Positions 50,181-62,436 of a DNA stretch of 64,000 bases are shown here, piece after piece. Made by a program: the position numbers and the translations under genes. Below the pieces are notes generated by a model. The model did not search any database, was not told where the DNA came from, and saw only the letters and a program-made list of their open reading frames with translations. Location: NCBI RefSeq assembly GCF_022539315.1, contig NC_066313.1, forward strand, positions 10,047,764 through 10,111,763, given 5' to 3'. This stretch comes from Serinus canaria (Eukaryota; Chordata; Aves; Passeriformes; Fringillidae). Every line of letters begins with the position of its first letter. Position 1 is the first letter of the stretch.

Positions 50181-52749
50181 CAATCAAGAACTTTCTGTTT
50201 CTGTGAACATCCTCCAGCTAAACACTTCTTTATGGAGCTGGTCATGTCAACAAAAAGGCAAGATAGAGGAATTTTAAGGCTAGTAACTTCTCAGTGAAAG
50301 TTAGCATTGATGTGGGTATTTCCTTAGCACCTAAGAAATAAAGCCTAATGAAATCAGAGCTAATCCCACCTGAGTTTCATTTGTTATCCTCAAAAGCCCA
50401 GTAAGCTTCCTCTATTATATTACACAATGCAACGCTATAACTATGATAAATGATATGCTACTACAACAGTCTATACTTGATAAAAAGAAACATCTGTAAA
50501 TATATCAGAACTTTCTGGGTTTTTTAATGCAAACTAAAATCTAAGTTTTCCCATTGATACTTAAATTTTAAAGACCTCTGCCACTTTTCCTGCTCAAATA
50601 GATTTTATTAAACTGGAGCAAGGTCAGCTGCTGCATGGAATACACAGCTGAGCTTCCTCTAAAATAATATATTATCACAAAAAGAACTTGAACAAAGATT
50701 TACTTTCAAGATATCTAGTCAAATATGTATGTGATATTAAAGGAGCTCTGTAGCATGTACTTAATTAGTGACTGTTAAACAGCAAACAGATGGAGTCACT
50801 CCAATTTTGCAGGCAGGTTTTCCAAACTCTTTCCTCCTGGACGACCTGTGGTACCTGCCTGTCCCCTACACACACGAATGGTATCAACAGCACAGCAGTG
50901 ACTATGAGTTAGGAGGCTACCTATTTATTCTCCTTAACTATTCACAAATGCAGTAATGGCATGGAAAAATCAAAAGAGTAAACCACACTTGCCATAAATA
51001 TCTGATTTTTGTTTCTTTAAAAATATCCTCCCTCTCTTCCTGGAAGAAGAAATTCGTAGATCAGTTTTTACTAAGACATTGTATCTAGCTGATTGGATCC
51101 TTGAAGCAGCCAAGAGACTGCAGCTGCAAGAGACTCCCCTGAAGCTCATTTTGAAATTGAAAATATTTACTAGAGAATTGAAAAAATATCATGGGGCTGA
51201 GAGAGATGTATCTATTATCTCCAAAGGATGCAATCCTAAGTAGACCTTTATTTATTTCACATCAGTCAAGTTGCTTTATCACTCTGAGAGATGCTGAATA
51301 AACTTATTTTAAAACATCTCAGTCTGCTGCCCCCCAGTTAAGCTTTCAAGACAGCAGTCTAGTACATACAGTCTTACCTATCAGCTAAAATTGTATTGTT
51401 CTTGTCTAGCAAGTTTGAGACTGACTAGTCCCAAATTGTCACCTGGAGATGGAGGAAGGGGTTTTTCCTGCTGTTCTCATAGAAAGGGGACTGAGAAATG
51501 TACCACAAGTAACTAAAAAAGCTCTACCACACAGTGTGAAGACCCAGATCTGCTAATAGGCAGGGAGAGGAAGGCATGACTGCCTTTTTCCAGGCTGTGA
51601 TTCCCTGGCAGCCACAGGCAGGCTCCCAGCCACTACTGTGATCCTTTCTTTCCCCAGCACTCATCTGTCAGGAGCTCTTTGAGTCTGCTAAGCCAAGCTC
51701 CAGGCACTCTAAGTTCAGGTTTGCTTTTCTGCTCACTCAGTGAACTGAAATGGCTTATTCAGGGTCAAAGAGGACAGGGTGAAAGGAGCAGAAGCTGCAT
51801 TAAAGGTCAGTGCTTATTCTTGGCTTGTGCCATTTGTGGGGTGATGGTCACATCCTAAGCAAGCACAGGTGGTGAGGAGGGGATGGGAGAAGCCCATGGC
51901 ACAGCACACATGACCTAATGGATCTCCAACACTGCTTCTCTTCAGATAGGCTTTTGTTTCAGATTTCTTGTTACATTGTCTTGTTTTCTTTTAAACAAAA
52001 AACAAAAATGGGGGAAAAAGAAAATTAAAATAAAGGAAAAAAAATTTAGGTGCAAAAACTTCAGCAGCTCACCTTGCATCAGAATGTGATTTCCCAATCT
52101 GATGCTCATGGCACAGCTCAATAGAATTTTAAATAGTATGTAGGTAAGTGTAAGTAGATGGTGCAAGAGGTTACTATGAATATGTCTTGGATTTTTTTAT
52201 TTCCTCATCCTGTAAATGCCCTTTGCTTCCAGTACTGGTTGAACTTCTGCTAGGCATGGAGGAACAGACACCTAAAGGAAATCAGTTAAAAACATAGATG
52301 TCATCTCCCAGACTCCAGGGACACTGTGTTGAACACAGCTCCTTACAGAGAGGTTACCAATAAATTCAGATACATTGTGTTTGTGATGTACCCACACAGA
52401 GCAAGCTTCCTTCACCTCCAGTACTAAAAGGATTACTGCTCTGCAGGAAAGATGATTTTGAAAATCTAAAAAAGGTTGTGCTGCTTTTGACTCTGAGCAT
52501 GACTTCTGTTTGCAGACACTCAAACAGAAGCTGTGACCTCGCAGCTCCCCAAAAAGAAATCCCCAAAGGCTCAAAACAAAATTCACTCGGGCCAAACCCC
52601 CAGTACCATGCATCCATGCTCTGCAGCCCCCTGCAGCATCCCTCATGTCCACTGCACTGAGGTCCCTGACCTGAGCCACAGGAGCTGCAGCCATGCTGGC
52701 CCCAGGCTGTGCCATCCCCCAGGAATGCTCAGGCATCTCTGGAAAAGCA
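50181..52749. other. Non-coding DNA, no gene seen
   Basis: Mixed composition. The minus-strand frame at 52272-52754 (160 codons) is the longest outside repeats, but it starts in the GC-richer flank of the next CR1 and has no recognisable domains. No exon boundaries are convincing. Confidence 0.5.
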
Positions 52750-52893
52750 TCCAATGGTTTGGTTTGCAGAGAACCTTAAAGCTCAGCTAGTGCCAACCCC
52801 ATTGTGCCAAGGACAGGGACACCTTCCATGAGACCTGGTTACCCAGAGCTACCTCCAGCCTCATCTTGAACACCTCCAGGCATGGGGCTTGGA
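52750..52893 (-). mobile_element. CR1 LINE 3' end
   Basis: The reverse complement of a CR1 3' UTR. On the + strand it reads GGTTTGGTTTGCAGAGAACC, then TTAAAGCTCAGCTAGTGCCA (52777), ACCCCATTGTGCCAAGGACA (52797), GGGACACCTTCC, GACCTGGTTACCCAGAGCTA and CATCTTGAACACCTCCAGGC (52862), ending at ATGGGGCTTGG. This is the same 3' UTR class as the copies at 32405 and 43945 but in the opposite orientation. It is 5'-truncated to about 145 bp and moderately diverged. Confidence 0.9.
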
Positions 52894-55800
52894 CCAAAAG
52901 CATGCCATGGATCATCCTGACAGTTAATTAAGTGAACAAAGCAAATGCCACTGCTCAAACTATACTTTAACCATATTTTTTGCTAATACAGACATATTTG
53001 ATGCCCACACAATAACAGCAAACTCCACTTGGGCAAGCTAAGTTTGGTTTGTTGTTTTTATTTTTTCCCCTTCTTGCTCCTCCTCTTAAGATTTAAAAAT
53101 GCCTTTCCACATTTTAGCCATCGTCAAGGCCTGATATTTAAAGGCAGAGATATCCCAGATATATAAAACTAAAGAGCATCCAGTTAAGTTCCCTCCATGT
53201 TTTATTTAATTCATTCCAGGTGAGTATGATTCAGAGAGGGCAGGGAAAACAATAGGACTGAATCTGGTGCTTTGATCTGCAGCATAATCAGGGCTTTTAT
53301 GGTACACAGGAGTGAAAAGCACTGATGTCTCACCAAAACCCTGCAAGCTCCTACAGCACTCAGCAGTAAATTCAGGAGCTGATGCACTGGGTGAATTTTA
53401 TTGCCAACAATTAAAAGCACACCAATAGCTACTTTCAAGTAGGTGCTTTGAAGCAGCACACACAGACCTCTCAACAATTGCTGGCTTTGATTTTCTGCTA
53501 GATATAGACATAATTCCCATGTGTGAAAATCTTAGAGCTTCCTTTGCTGGAAACAGAGATCAATACAAAACTACCACTTGAGAAGGTGGTTCCACTACAG
53601 ATCATCATAGAGGAGAAACCAAGAGTTCCAAATGGAATTAAAACCAAGGATTTTACTAACATGAGCACACAGAAAAGTTATCAGTGGGCTACTGGGAGAA
53701 AACCACTAGGAATTTTTCATCTTATCTACTTACCCTCCCATTGTATTAAGACTGCCACTTAAGGTCTTTGAGAAACTCCTTGTTCTTAAACAAGCTTGAT
53801 ATTTCTCTTTTGATACCAACATACTCCAGAAATTGGAATAGACTGTTTGGAAAAATACATTTAAGATAGTGGAGAAAAAGCAGGGGAAGATTAAGACTGT
53901 GCAATCTAGTAGCAGGTGTGCTACAAAATGGTATTACTTTCTTGGGGCAGCTCCAGGCTATAACCCAACCTTCCCTGCCTCTCCCTAACATTACTCAACC
54001 CAAGATCTTTTCCCTCATCAGGCTTATCCTTATCACCATCAATAATAATTTTCTGCACAGCAGAAGTATCACTAGGCTTGTAATCACTGCCAGGCTCCTC
54101 TGGCAGAAAAAATCACTCTCTGACTCTAACAGCTTTAGAGAGGCTGTGACAAGCATGGCAGTGATATGTTGACAACCATTCTGAAATGTAAAGAGCTTGT
54201 TATGGACATACACTAAAAGAAAAAGCCATTTACTTTTCTGCTTTTAAAGAAATGTTATTCCTAGTTAAGTCAGTTAAAAAAAAAAAAAGGCTTTCCATCT
54301 CTAGCATAGGAAAGCAGTCACAGAAAATGATGGAGTATGTTGGTAGAGTATTGTAAAAAAATGTGCCTAGAACAAACTGATTTTGGCTACTGCACAGCAG
54401 GGTCCAGGCAATGCCTGGGTCCAGGAGCCAACACAGAGTCAGGAAGGCACTGAGGAGCATCATAGGCTACAACAGTCACTATTTCTCTGCATATTTCAGA
54501 CAGAAAAGACAAAATAAAGATGACTTCTATCACAGAGTTGAGATATGTGCCACTACAACATGTTCAGAGTTTGGGGAGAAACACACATCAGGCTATGAAT
54601 CCTGTACATCCCTTCCTATTTCAGCTAAAAAAATCCTAAAAACTGTCATTTCTTCCAAATGAAGTAAAGGAAAGTTTTAAAGCTATGCTGAGGCATAAGA
54701 TCTCATTCTGTCCTGTATGTTGAACATTTAACAACACCAACCACGAGCCCATACCATCAAAGCCCTTCAGTAACAACACAAGTAATTATTTCTGATTTAC
54801 CACAGTTGGCAGGTCCTTGCTGAGCACAGCAGAGTGTAACCAGGTTTTGGAGAATAATCACTGGGATAGTTATGGGCTTAGGCAGTGCAGAAACTGTGTA
54901 AAAAGAGAAACTGTGGAGAAGAGTCAAGTATGAAGGGTCCATCAGAATTATAACTATGGCAGAATTCACCTACCTAGCCAAACACAAAAGAAGAAAGTTT
55001 CTTTCTATTTGTGTATATTTTGAATAGAAGGCAATCTGCTATCTTTTATAACTTTCCTTGCCAAATGTTAAGATAAACAGATTTCCAAATTCTCCAAACA
55101 TTCCCAACCTGTACAATAACAACCTTAGCTAAAGATTCTTTAAAAAAAACCTACAAACTATTCTTAAATTGCATTTTCCTTCATTTCAAAGACACAACTA
55201 ACTCCAAGCCAGACAGCTTTTTTTCCTTTTCTCTCTTTCCATTTCTTAAATTTTTGGTATCCCAGTGGAAATAGTATTGAACATCCAGAAACTCATTATA
55301 GCACAATTAAAAAACGCTTTCATTACCTATTTCTCACCATATGTTCAAGTAATTACAATCAGTGTTAAAATCTTGTAATTATAGTTTACAAAAAATTAAC
55401 TCTATGACAGACACTTCTTTGCCTCATATTTTAGTAATGCTAGTTATTAATTATTTGCAATTCTGCAATGCCTAAAGGCCATTTCAGTAGGAAAATACAT
55501 GTAGTAAAAAGACAGACCATGAGGGATCTTTTTTTAAAAGTGGGCTGTATTTTTCTTAAATCCATCTCATCTAAGATCAGAGACATCAATTACTATAAAG
55601 CGTTAGTAAAGGGTAAAGTTAGATTCTAATATTTCCACGCTTTGCCACATTTAGTTTGAATTAATTTTCAATTCTATGACTTTAATACATGAAACATTAC
55701 AAGGACTTACACCCTGAAGGCTACTTAAACTGCTACATTTCTCTGCTGGCCCTTAACTCTGCTGGGACCTTTTCCTCAAATTAAAGAAAAATGTCTGTCT

Positions 55801-58489
55801 TCTGCATACGTTTCCTCTTTTTTTTTTTTCTTCTTTAAATTCATGTGGTATTTGGTAAGAGCTATAATAAATAGGGAAAAAAATCCTGAATTTGTATCAA
55901 TTTAGAGTCTCAAGAAACTACACCTATTCATATATATAACACTGCATTATACCATACCAACAATTATTTATTATTCTATAAATGAATTGAATTAACCTTC
56001 ACAGATTAACTAACAGAATCAAAAAACTCGCTTATCTGCTTGCACTCTAAATAGTAATTAAAGAAAATTATTTAGTGAGGATAAAGCATCAGTGCTTGGT
56101 TCTAACCATCAGACTTTTTACAGACAAATCCTTATGACATCTGGAATCACATTTCAGTATTTGTTTCATACAGATGTTTTAAGTGTTAATTTGTCTTGGT
56201 GGATGACATGCTTTCAGCAGCAACACAGCAAGAATTGTGTCCTCAGAGTGTCTAATTTTTCTCATAGACAAATTGTTCCAGAGAATGAAATCCCCCTTCT
56301 GTTATGTCTGAGAGTTGTTCTAATTCTTATCTAATATTTACTATAAGTATCTGCATTCCCTCCCCCCACACCCTGCCAATAAGTGGGTTAGAAGGTGGAT
56401 GTTGTTTTAGTCTTAAATAACAAATGTCCAGGAAGAAATTTAATTTTTTTCTGAATTATTTAGCAAAATTATATTAACACAAACACACATGAAGATAATA
56501 GCAAAAGGTACCATAACACCTCTGCACAGACCTGATGAAATTTCTCTACATCTCAGAAAATAAAGTAGCATTTTCTAATCTGTTTAGCCTTGGAAAATTG
56601 TGTCCCATGCATTGGCCCCATATTGGCATGTTCTTGAACACTCTTCTGCTGATTTTCACCATATTTCTAGCAGGCAAACTCTTAAAGCTGCACATTTACA
56701 TATGTTAAAGTACAAGGCCCAAACACAACAGAAAGGACAATCAAAAATAAAACATCTTCCTAGTTTTCCATTCTGACATGAAGAAGTTAACAAAAGCAAG
56801 ATGAATTCACTGAAATTTCCAGACAGACACATTACCACCAAAACCTGTTCTTAATGATGTATGATAATTTTTAGTCCTGACCTGATTCTGTAATCCCCCT
56901 GAACTCCAAACTCAGAGCAGCTCTGGGAACCAATGTTCCTTTTCAGGATTCATAAAAAATCCCTTGAAAACAGTTTAGAAATTGAAGATAACAACTGAAA
57001 TATAAATTCTACCCTACATATCTGTTATCTGTGCCTGAAGGGTAGGAAGCAAGATACTCCATCCTTAGTAGACACACCTTAAAGACAGCAAAGGCAAGGC
57101 ATTTAAAAGGCACCAGAAGCATTTAGTGCATTGCTTCCAAGATGCAGAATACATGACCCTAGACGAGTGTTACCTTGTAATGACCTCCATTTTCCCTGTG
57201 AAATTAATAATTATTCATTATACCATGCATTTAGGTTTAAAGCCTTCACAGGCATGAGATTTTCTCGTAAGTATTTCTTTATTAGGTCTAATTTCATTTT
57301 CTCTTTGGAGTCAACTTTAGAAGAAGTTATGAGCATTCAACTCCCCAAAATGGAACTCAGGAGACCCTTCTAAAGCAACAAAAAAAGAGGAGCAATACTC
57401 CAGGAAGAAAGACAACAGTGGTAGGGATACAGCAGGGAACAGCACAAATCACTTCATGGCTTTACTCTGAGATGATCTCCTGTCAACATGGTCAGGTCCA
57501 CTGCAGCTCTAGGACTGAAACAATTTACTGGGGCATCCATTTCCTGCAGAGAATTTCTCAAGAGCCTCAGTGTCTGGGTTTTGACAGATAAAACTCAGTT
57601 CCTGAAGTCAAAGACATCTCTGGAAATTGAAGTCTAGCATAAACCTATCACTACAGCTCCTGGCACTGCAGATGAAATAAAAATAGGGAGCTGCCTAAAG
57701 GTCCCTGTCAGATTCCATGGCTGCAGGACTTGTCACCTTTCAAGAACAGAATCTGTGATGGGGAACACTGATATTTTGGACTTTTCCCATCTTCTTGCCC
57801 TTCAGATATTTGGTCCTCACCCTCTCGGACAGTAATAGGATGGTTTGTGACTTTTGTAGATGATTATTGGGTTCTTACATAAGAAAAACTGCGCAGACAA
57901 TCCAAGTGAGAGCTCTGGAGAGCATTTGATGTTGTCCTCCACAGCCAGGTCACCATTTCAATGATACCATCAGGCCAAGGTTACCTGGGCAACTGTGTCA
58001 GAAACACCAAATTTTGGTATGGATTTACTAAAACTGGCACCAGCGGGGGGAAAGTAATTATGGATAGGTTAACTGGGTGAAGGACAAAGACAGGAAAACA
58101 CAAATGTGCTGAAAAGAAGAGAAAAAATAAGAAACAGCAGTACAAATTTAGGGCTTTCTGGGGAAAACCTGTGCTCCATCCCAGAAGATTTAATGAGCAC
58201 AAACCAAACCTGCAGTTCTGATACTATCACAGGAGCTGAACCCACTTCTGCATCAGGAGGAGGATGAGCAGGGCAAGAGGAGATACTTTCCTCTGCAAGC
58301 ACAGGGCAAGCACTTCAGGGGGGCGGATGCAGCAACCTGTTGTCCCCTCAAAAGGATCAGTACCCAGAGAATCAACATCTTCTAAGTCATTCACTGCTGT
58401 AGCCTGTCCACTTTTATGTTTTATATCTGCTAAAAGTCACACTTCAGGAAGGAGAGTGATATTACTGTAGTTAAAGCTGTTATGCTGTC

Positions 58490-58650
58490 ACCACTTAAAA
58501 AAGTGTAATTAGATTTTCCATTTGACTTCCAGGTTGATTTGACATTCAGAGCATTTTCCTTGCTTTGGTTTATGATGGGATTACACTATATAGAATTGTC
58601 ATTCAATGAATGACAGATTACTGATTTAGTTTCATGATCTTTTATTGGGT
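58490..58650. promoter_or_regulatory. Candidate enhancer-like block with MEIS-like palindrome
   Basis: Unique AT-rich block that includes GTGTAATTAGATTTTCC (58503), ATGGGATTACACTATATAG (58575) and a TGTCATTCA/TGAATGACA palindrome that continues into TGACAGATTACTGATT. TGACAG is the MEIS/PKNOX half-site and GATTA a bicoid-class homeodomain site. Co-occurring sites of this kind are seen in developmental enhancers. Conservation was not tested. Confidence 0.22.
58597..58615. repeat. 19-bp palindrome with MEIS-like half-sites
   Basis: TGTCATTCA (58597-58605) and TGAATGACA (58607-58615) are exact reverse complements around a single A. Each arm carries a TGACA core, so two TALE-class homeodomain proteins could in principle bind head to head. 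That is inference from motif shape. Confidence 0.85.
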
Positions 58651-59029
58651 TCTATAGTCAGGAACACAGCATGAATTTTATGTCAGCTAATGAAGTATCT
58701 CGTCTATTAAACAAGATTTCAAATAGCATTCCCAATTTTTTAAGACTACATACCTGGATTTACTTTCCATTTACTTTTTTAGTTTCCTGTGTAACTATGG
58801 TTACTTCCATCTTAAATAGGTTATTCTTATATTTAATGGACAACACATATGATCTGGACCCTACAGTTTGCATATTCTTTCTGATTAAGCATCCACAGAT
58901 GTGAACAAATCTTCTGACTCGTTTTGCTAGAGATGAAAAGGATTACTTTGTTTTCTGTTGCAGACACTCTCAGGATGACCCTTTCATTGTGGAGTTAACC
59001 TATCTGAATTACCAGCCCATTAAATTAAA

Positions 59030-59345
59030 TTAATTGTCAAAGCTGAATCTGACAATCCTGTACAAAAAGCTATTCATCAAGAGATTTGTAATGCAAGTGA
59101 ACAATGAGAACTTAAAGAAGCAATATTAAGGTCTGTAAAAGCAGTGCCAATTAGTGCTGTAATATTTCTAATGTCATACTTTTGCAGCTCCTAATAGTGC
59201 CATTCATTTAACATGTTCCATAGGACGTGGGCTTAACCTGAAAGCTTTATGGCAAACATCATGGGCTTTGATATACTTCAGACTGCAATTTTTCCAGTTT
59301 GTATTTTCAAAGATTAGCTAATCCTTCTATAAATTGCATGTTCAA
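59030..59345. promoter_or_regulatory. Candidate conserved non-coding block
   Basis: About 315 bases of non-repetitive AT-rich DNA with words such as TTAATTGTCAAAGCTGAATC, CAATTAGTGCTGTAATATTT (59149) and GATTAGCTAATCC (59313, itself an inverted GATTAGCTAATC palindrome containing two homeodomain cores). There are no coding signs and no resemblance to CR1 or LTR sequence. Offered as an enhancer candidate only. Confidence 0.22.
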
Positions 59346-60200
59346 AGATAGCCTCTTAAGTACATGGACAGAAAACTCCCCCAGCTGAATTATCCTTCAA
59401 TATCCAGCCATAATACATGTAATTCCCACACAGCTTTGCAGTAACTCCAGCAACACAAACTCTCTTTCTTACTGCCTCTCCCCAGAGTGGTTCAGTTAGT
59501 CTAGGATGAGACCATTTTGCTTTGTTTGAAGTGTGGAAGCTACAAGCAAATAGAAGAGAACCCACACCTATACTGCTCTTGACTCTTCTGCATTTCAGAT
59601 AACAGGAGTAGCTCACCAGCTTACTCCTGATTTTGTGGCCAGCCTCATCCAAAGGCTTTTTTCTCAGTCCTCCAGGTGTTGGTCTCAAGTCCTCAGCACT
59701 CACACAGTGCCTTCTGTTGGGGGTCAGCCCCACATCTTTAGGGTTTGGTTACTGCAACCTTTCCAAGGCCATGGGCAAGGTGATGTTCTCTCATCACCGA
59801 CACACGGGGTACCTGGGAACTGCCTCTCTAAACATCAGTGTTCTCAACTCCAGTACTGCTCTCATCTTTTTGTCCCTCAGGAGACTCAAAGCACTAGATA
59901 CCAAGTATTAGAATACAGCTCTAGCTAACAAAAAATTAGGCTATAACATTGAGTGCAAAATCTCACTTCATAACTCACTCTAACACCATGGAGGTTTCAG
60001 AGTTTTTTAACAGGAACTGAACCACAAGAGAATGATCTTGACCATGCTCTGCAGATACCTATGCATGGAAACAATGCTAGGGGAAACAAACTATTAAAAA
60101 TTCTCACCCAACTTACTTTAGCAACAACAGTCTAAAACTTTCTAGAAAAAAGTCAGCACAAGTACCAATGGCCCTCTCTTCATGCACTCCAAGGATGACA

Positions 60201-60224
60201 CACTGTGTGATTGAACACACAGTG
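60201..60224. repeat. Hairpin, 9-bp arms
   Basis: CACTGTGTG (60201-60209) and CACACAGTG (60216-60224) are exact reverse complements around ATTGAA. It is short and of unknown significance. Confidence 0.85.
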
Positions 60225-61029
60225 AGGCACAACAGGAAAATATTTAAGATTTAATCAGGCCACACTTCCCTTCTTGAGATTAGCTTGTTAACCTCTGCAT
60301 CTCTTCAAAGCTGTCACAACAAGATTTGTCTTCTCAGCTGTTTATTTTTTTAAAGAACAAAGAAAGATATAAATCATTATTTTCTTTTTCCCTCCTCCAC
60401 CCCCAAGTTGTCCAGAATATTTACAGGTTCTTTAAGATAAGGCAGTGTGTCCCATAATCACTGAAGCTATTTAAAAAAAAAAAAATAAAGTCTTCCTATT
60501 AAACTTTTGCCTCTACAAGTCAGGAAGCTGCTTTGGTAAGCTCAAAACAAAACAAGAATAAAATTCATTAGTCCATTATATAAACAACGGAAAAATTTGT
60601 TGCAAAAATTCTGAGCATATCAGCACTATTTTCAAGGGTTTTTATTCTTTTTCATTCTGAGAAAGAAAACACTTAATTGCAAGTAAGAGAAAAGGAAAAG
60701 TTTCATAAAAAACTCATGAAAACACCCAATACAAATTCCACAAAACATTTTCTCTTCTGGGTTTCCCAAAGACTTAAACATTAGCTAATGGAGTGATTTT
60801 GTAAAAATATTAATTGAGTAAGTTTTTTATAAAAAAATCATCCACAAAAGCAAACTTCCTCCTTCTATTCATATTACAGGAAACTGTACTTATTTAATGT
60901 TGTCATAATATTTTGTCATTAAACTTACCATTTGATTTCCTCTATTTCTTGGTTTTTTAGTGAACAAAAAAGGAATACAGAAATTATTTTTCATTTCAAT
61001 AAAACAGATAAAAACTTGCTGACTTTTCT

Positions 61030-61180
61030 GCATCATTTAATATAGAATATTTATAGCTTCAAATGAATTAATCACACAGGCAAATTAGAGACATCATTAG
61101 TCAATTATGCATAACACCACAGGGCGTGCAAATGCAAGACTCCAATCATACAAGATGTCTTCAAGTGTTACTGAAAACAG
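61030..61180. promoter_or_regulatory. Candidate enhancer with homeodomain/POU words
   Basis: Dense in recognisable motifs: CAAATGAATTAATCACAC (61060), CATCATTAGTCAATTATGCA (61092, homeodomain cores running into a POU-like ATTATGCAT) and GGGCGTGCAAATGCAAG (61123, octamer-like). It is non-repetitive and the minus-strand frame crossing it (61097-61405, 102 codons, ATG start) ends inside it. The frame shows no known domain, so the enhancer reading seems more likely than coding. Neither is proven. Confidence 0.25.
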
Positions 61181-61619
61181 CATTAAAAACCATGAGCTAA
61201 AGTCACACTTGTCACGACTATCTGGAATTGCTTGAAGTTCACAGTATTTCCCTCCAGTGGAATGAAACAATTTACCCACTTTATCTCTAAGCTTTTTGAT
61301 AATTTCATTTCTAACAAATCTGATCTGTTTGTGGAATGTAAATACAATTAACTCCTCAAGCACAGATTGTTTGGGGGGTTTGGGCACCAGAAGCTTTAGC
61401 TGCATATTTGATTAAATAATTATTTCCTTCACCTGCTGCACATCGCAGGGCAATGACAGTTCTTTGGAGAAAAGAGGGTTTTGTGTCAGAAAATACTCTT
61501 TAAGATACCCAGTAGAGCCAAGAACTCATGTTTAGTTGTAATTAAAATCTTTATCTAAAAGAAACAATATAAAGTTTTGTTACTACAACATTAAATTTAA
61601 AAGTTATGCACACAAGTAA
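61181..61619. other. Non-coding DNA; unrecognised 102-codon frame
   Basis: Contains most of a minus-strand ATG-initiated frame (61405 down to 61097). It is lysine- and leucine-rich with no signal peptide, repeat or catalytic motif that I recognise, and it has no visible splice context. Probably chance. Confidence 0.4.
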
Positions 61620-62100
61620 AGACACTTGGCAGCATCACTCCACCAACTACAAGTGCTGTATTCCCCTACACATAATGAGTCAATGGGGATCAGCAATTCC
61701 CCTCCTTGCTTTATGGTGTTAGGATGTCTTTGGGTCACAGCAAGCAGAGCCCAAAGCTGCAGGGCAGAGGTGGCTCATCCACTTTGGAGCAGCATGGCAC
61801 AGCAGCACCATGCCAGGGCAAAGCCTGAGGCCCCTTGCTCCAGTGCAGCCTCACACTGATGCTGACCTCCTGCTTCTGAGCCTGGCTTGGTTGCAGTCAC
61901 ATGATTTATTTCTGCATGTGCTGGCCTGGGCAGGATGTCCCACTGCAGGTGTCCTGCCACAGCATCTCTCCTGGAGTAGTAACACCCACGCCTTGCACAC
62001 CAACCACACCAGGGCATTCTGGCACACAGAGCCTCCTAAAAGGCTGGGCATGAAAAGGATGTCCAGACCTTCCCAAAGCACATGATGTGCAAGAATGAAC
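61620..62100. other. GC-rich, stop-poor island
   Basis: Raised GC with very few CpG (for example CACGCC near 61986). Open frames overlap on both strands (61626-61859, 61775-62017, 61810-62085, 61851-62126), which is expected for GC-rich DNA and does not indicate coding. The sequence is rich in CAGCA and CCAGG words but is not recognisably CR1. Nature unknown. Confidence 0.35.
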
Positions 62101-62368
62101 CACCTCTCACAAGCGAGGAAATGCAAACAATCTCTGCAGAAAAAAAAAGAAACAATGGAACAAAAGCTGTGCTTGGCAGAACAGCAGCACTACAAAAAGA
62201 TGACAAGAGTAAATCCTGATTGACAATTAAATGACACTACAGAGCTTAGACTAAATTAATTTCATAACTTCCTTCTCCACAGTTCACCTTGTTATCATCT
62301 TCACCCTCACAAAACCACAAACCTTTCGTGTCTTCCAGTGATCAAAACACCTCTCCAAGGAAAGGTTG

Positions 62369-62436
62369 TAGAATCACAGAATCATTGAGGTTAGAAAAGA
62401 CCTTTAAGATAATCAAGTCTAATTAATTCTGCATCC
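62369..62436 (-). mobile_element. CR1 LINE 3' tip, short
   Basis: The reverse complement of the last ~65 bases of a CR1: AGAATCACAGAATCATTGAG, then GTTAGAAAAGACCTTTAAGA (62390) and TAATCAAGTCTAA. The ATCATTGAGGTTAG-AAAAGACC form is characteristic of the CR1-X/Y-like 3' UTR class, different from the other copies in the window. Only the extreme 3' end was retained or is still recognisable. Confidence 0.85.

Larger units (their letters stand above)
52894..61029. other. Non-coding DNA with candidate enhancer blocks
   Basis: About 8 kb without a recognised gene. Simple repeats are the A run near 54276-54287, the T run near 55819-55830, and 13 A at 60473-60485. Candidate conserved blocks at 58490-58650 and 59030-59345 are listed separately, as are two small hairpins. 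The 125-codon minus frame at 59356-59733 has no recognisable domain. Confidence 0.5.

Noticed and set aside
52272..52754. 160-codon minus-strand frame
   Set aside because: No recognisable domain, Cys/Ser-rich chance composition, and it starts at the edge of a CR1 copy.
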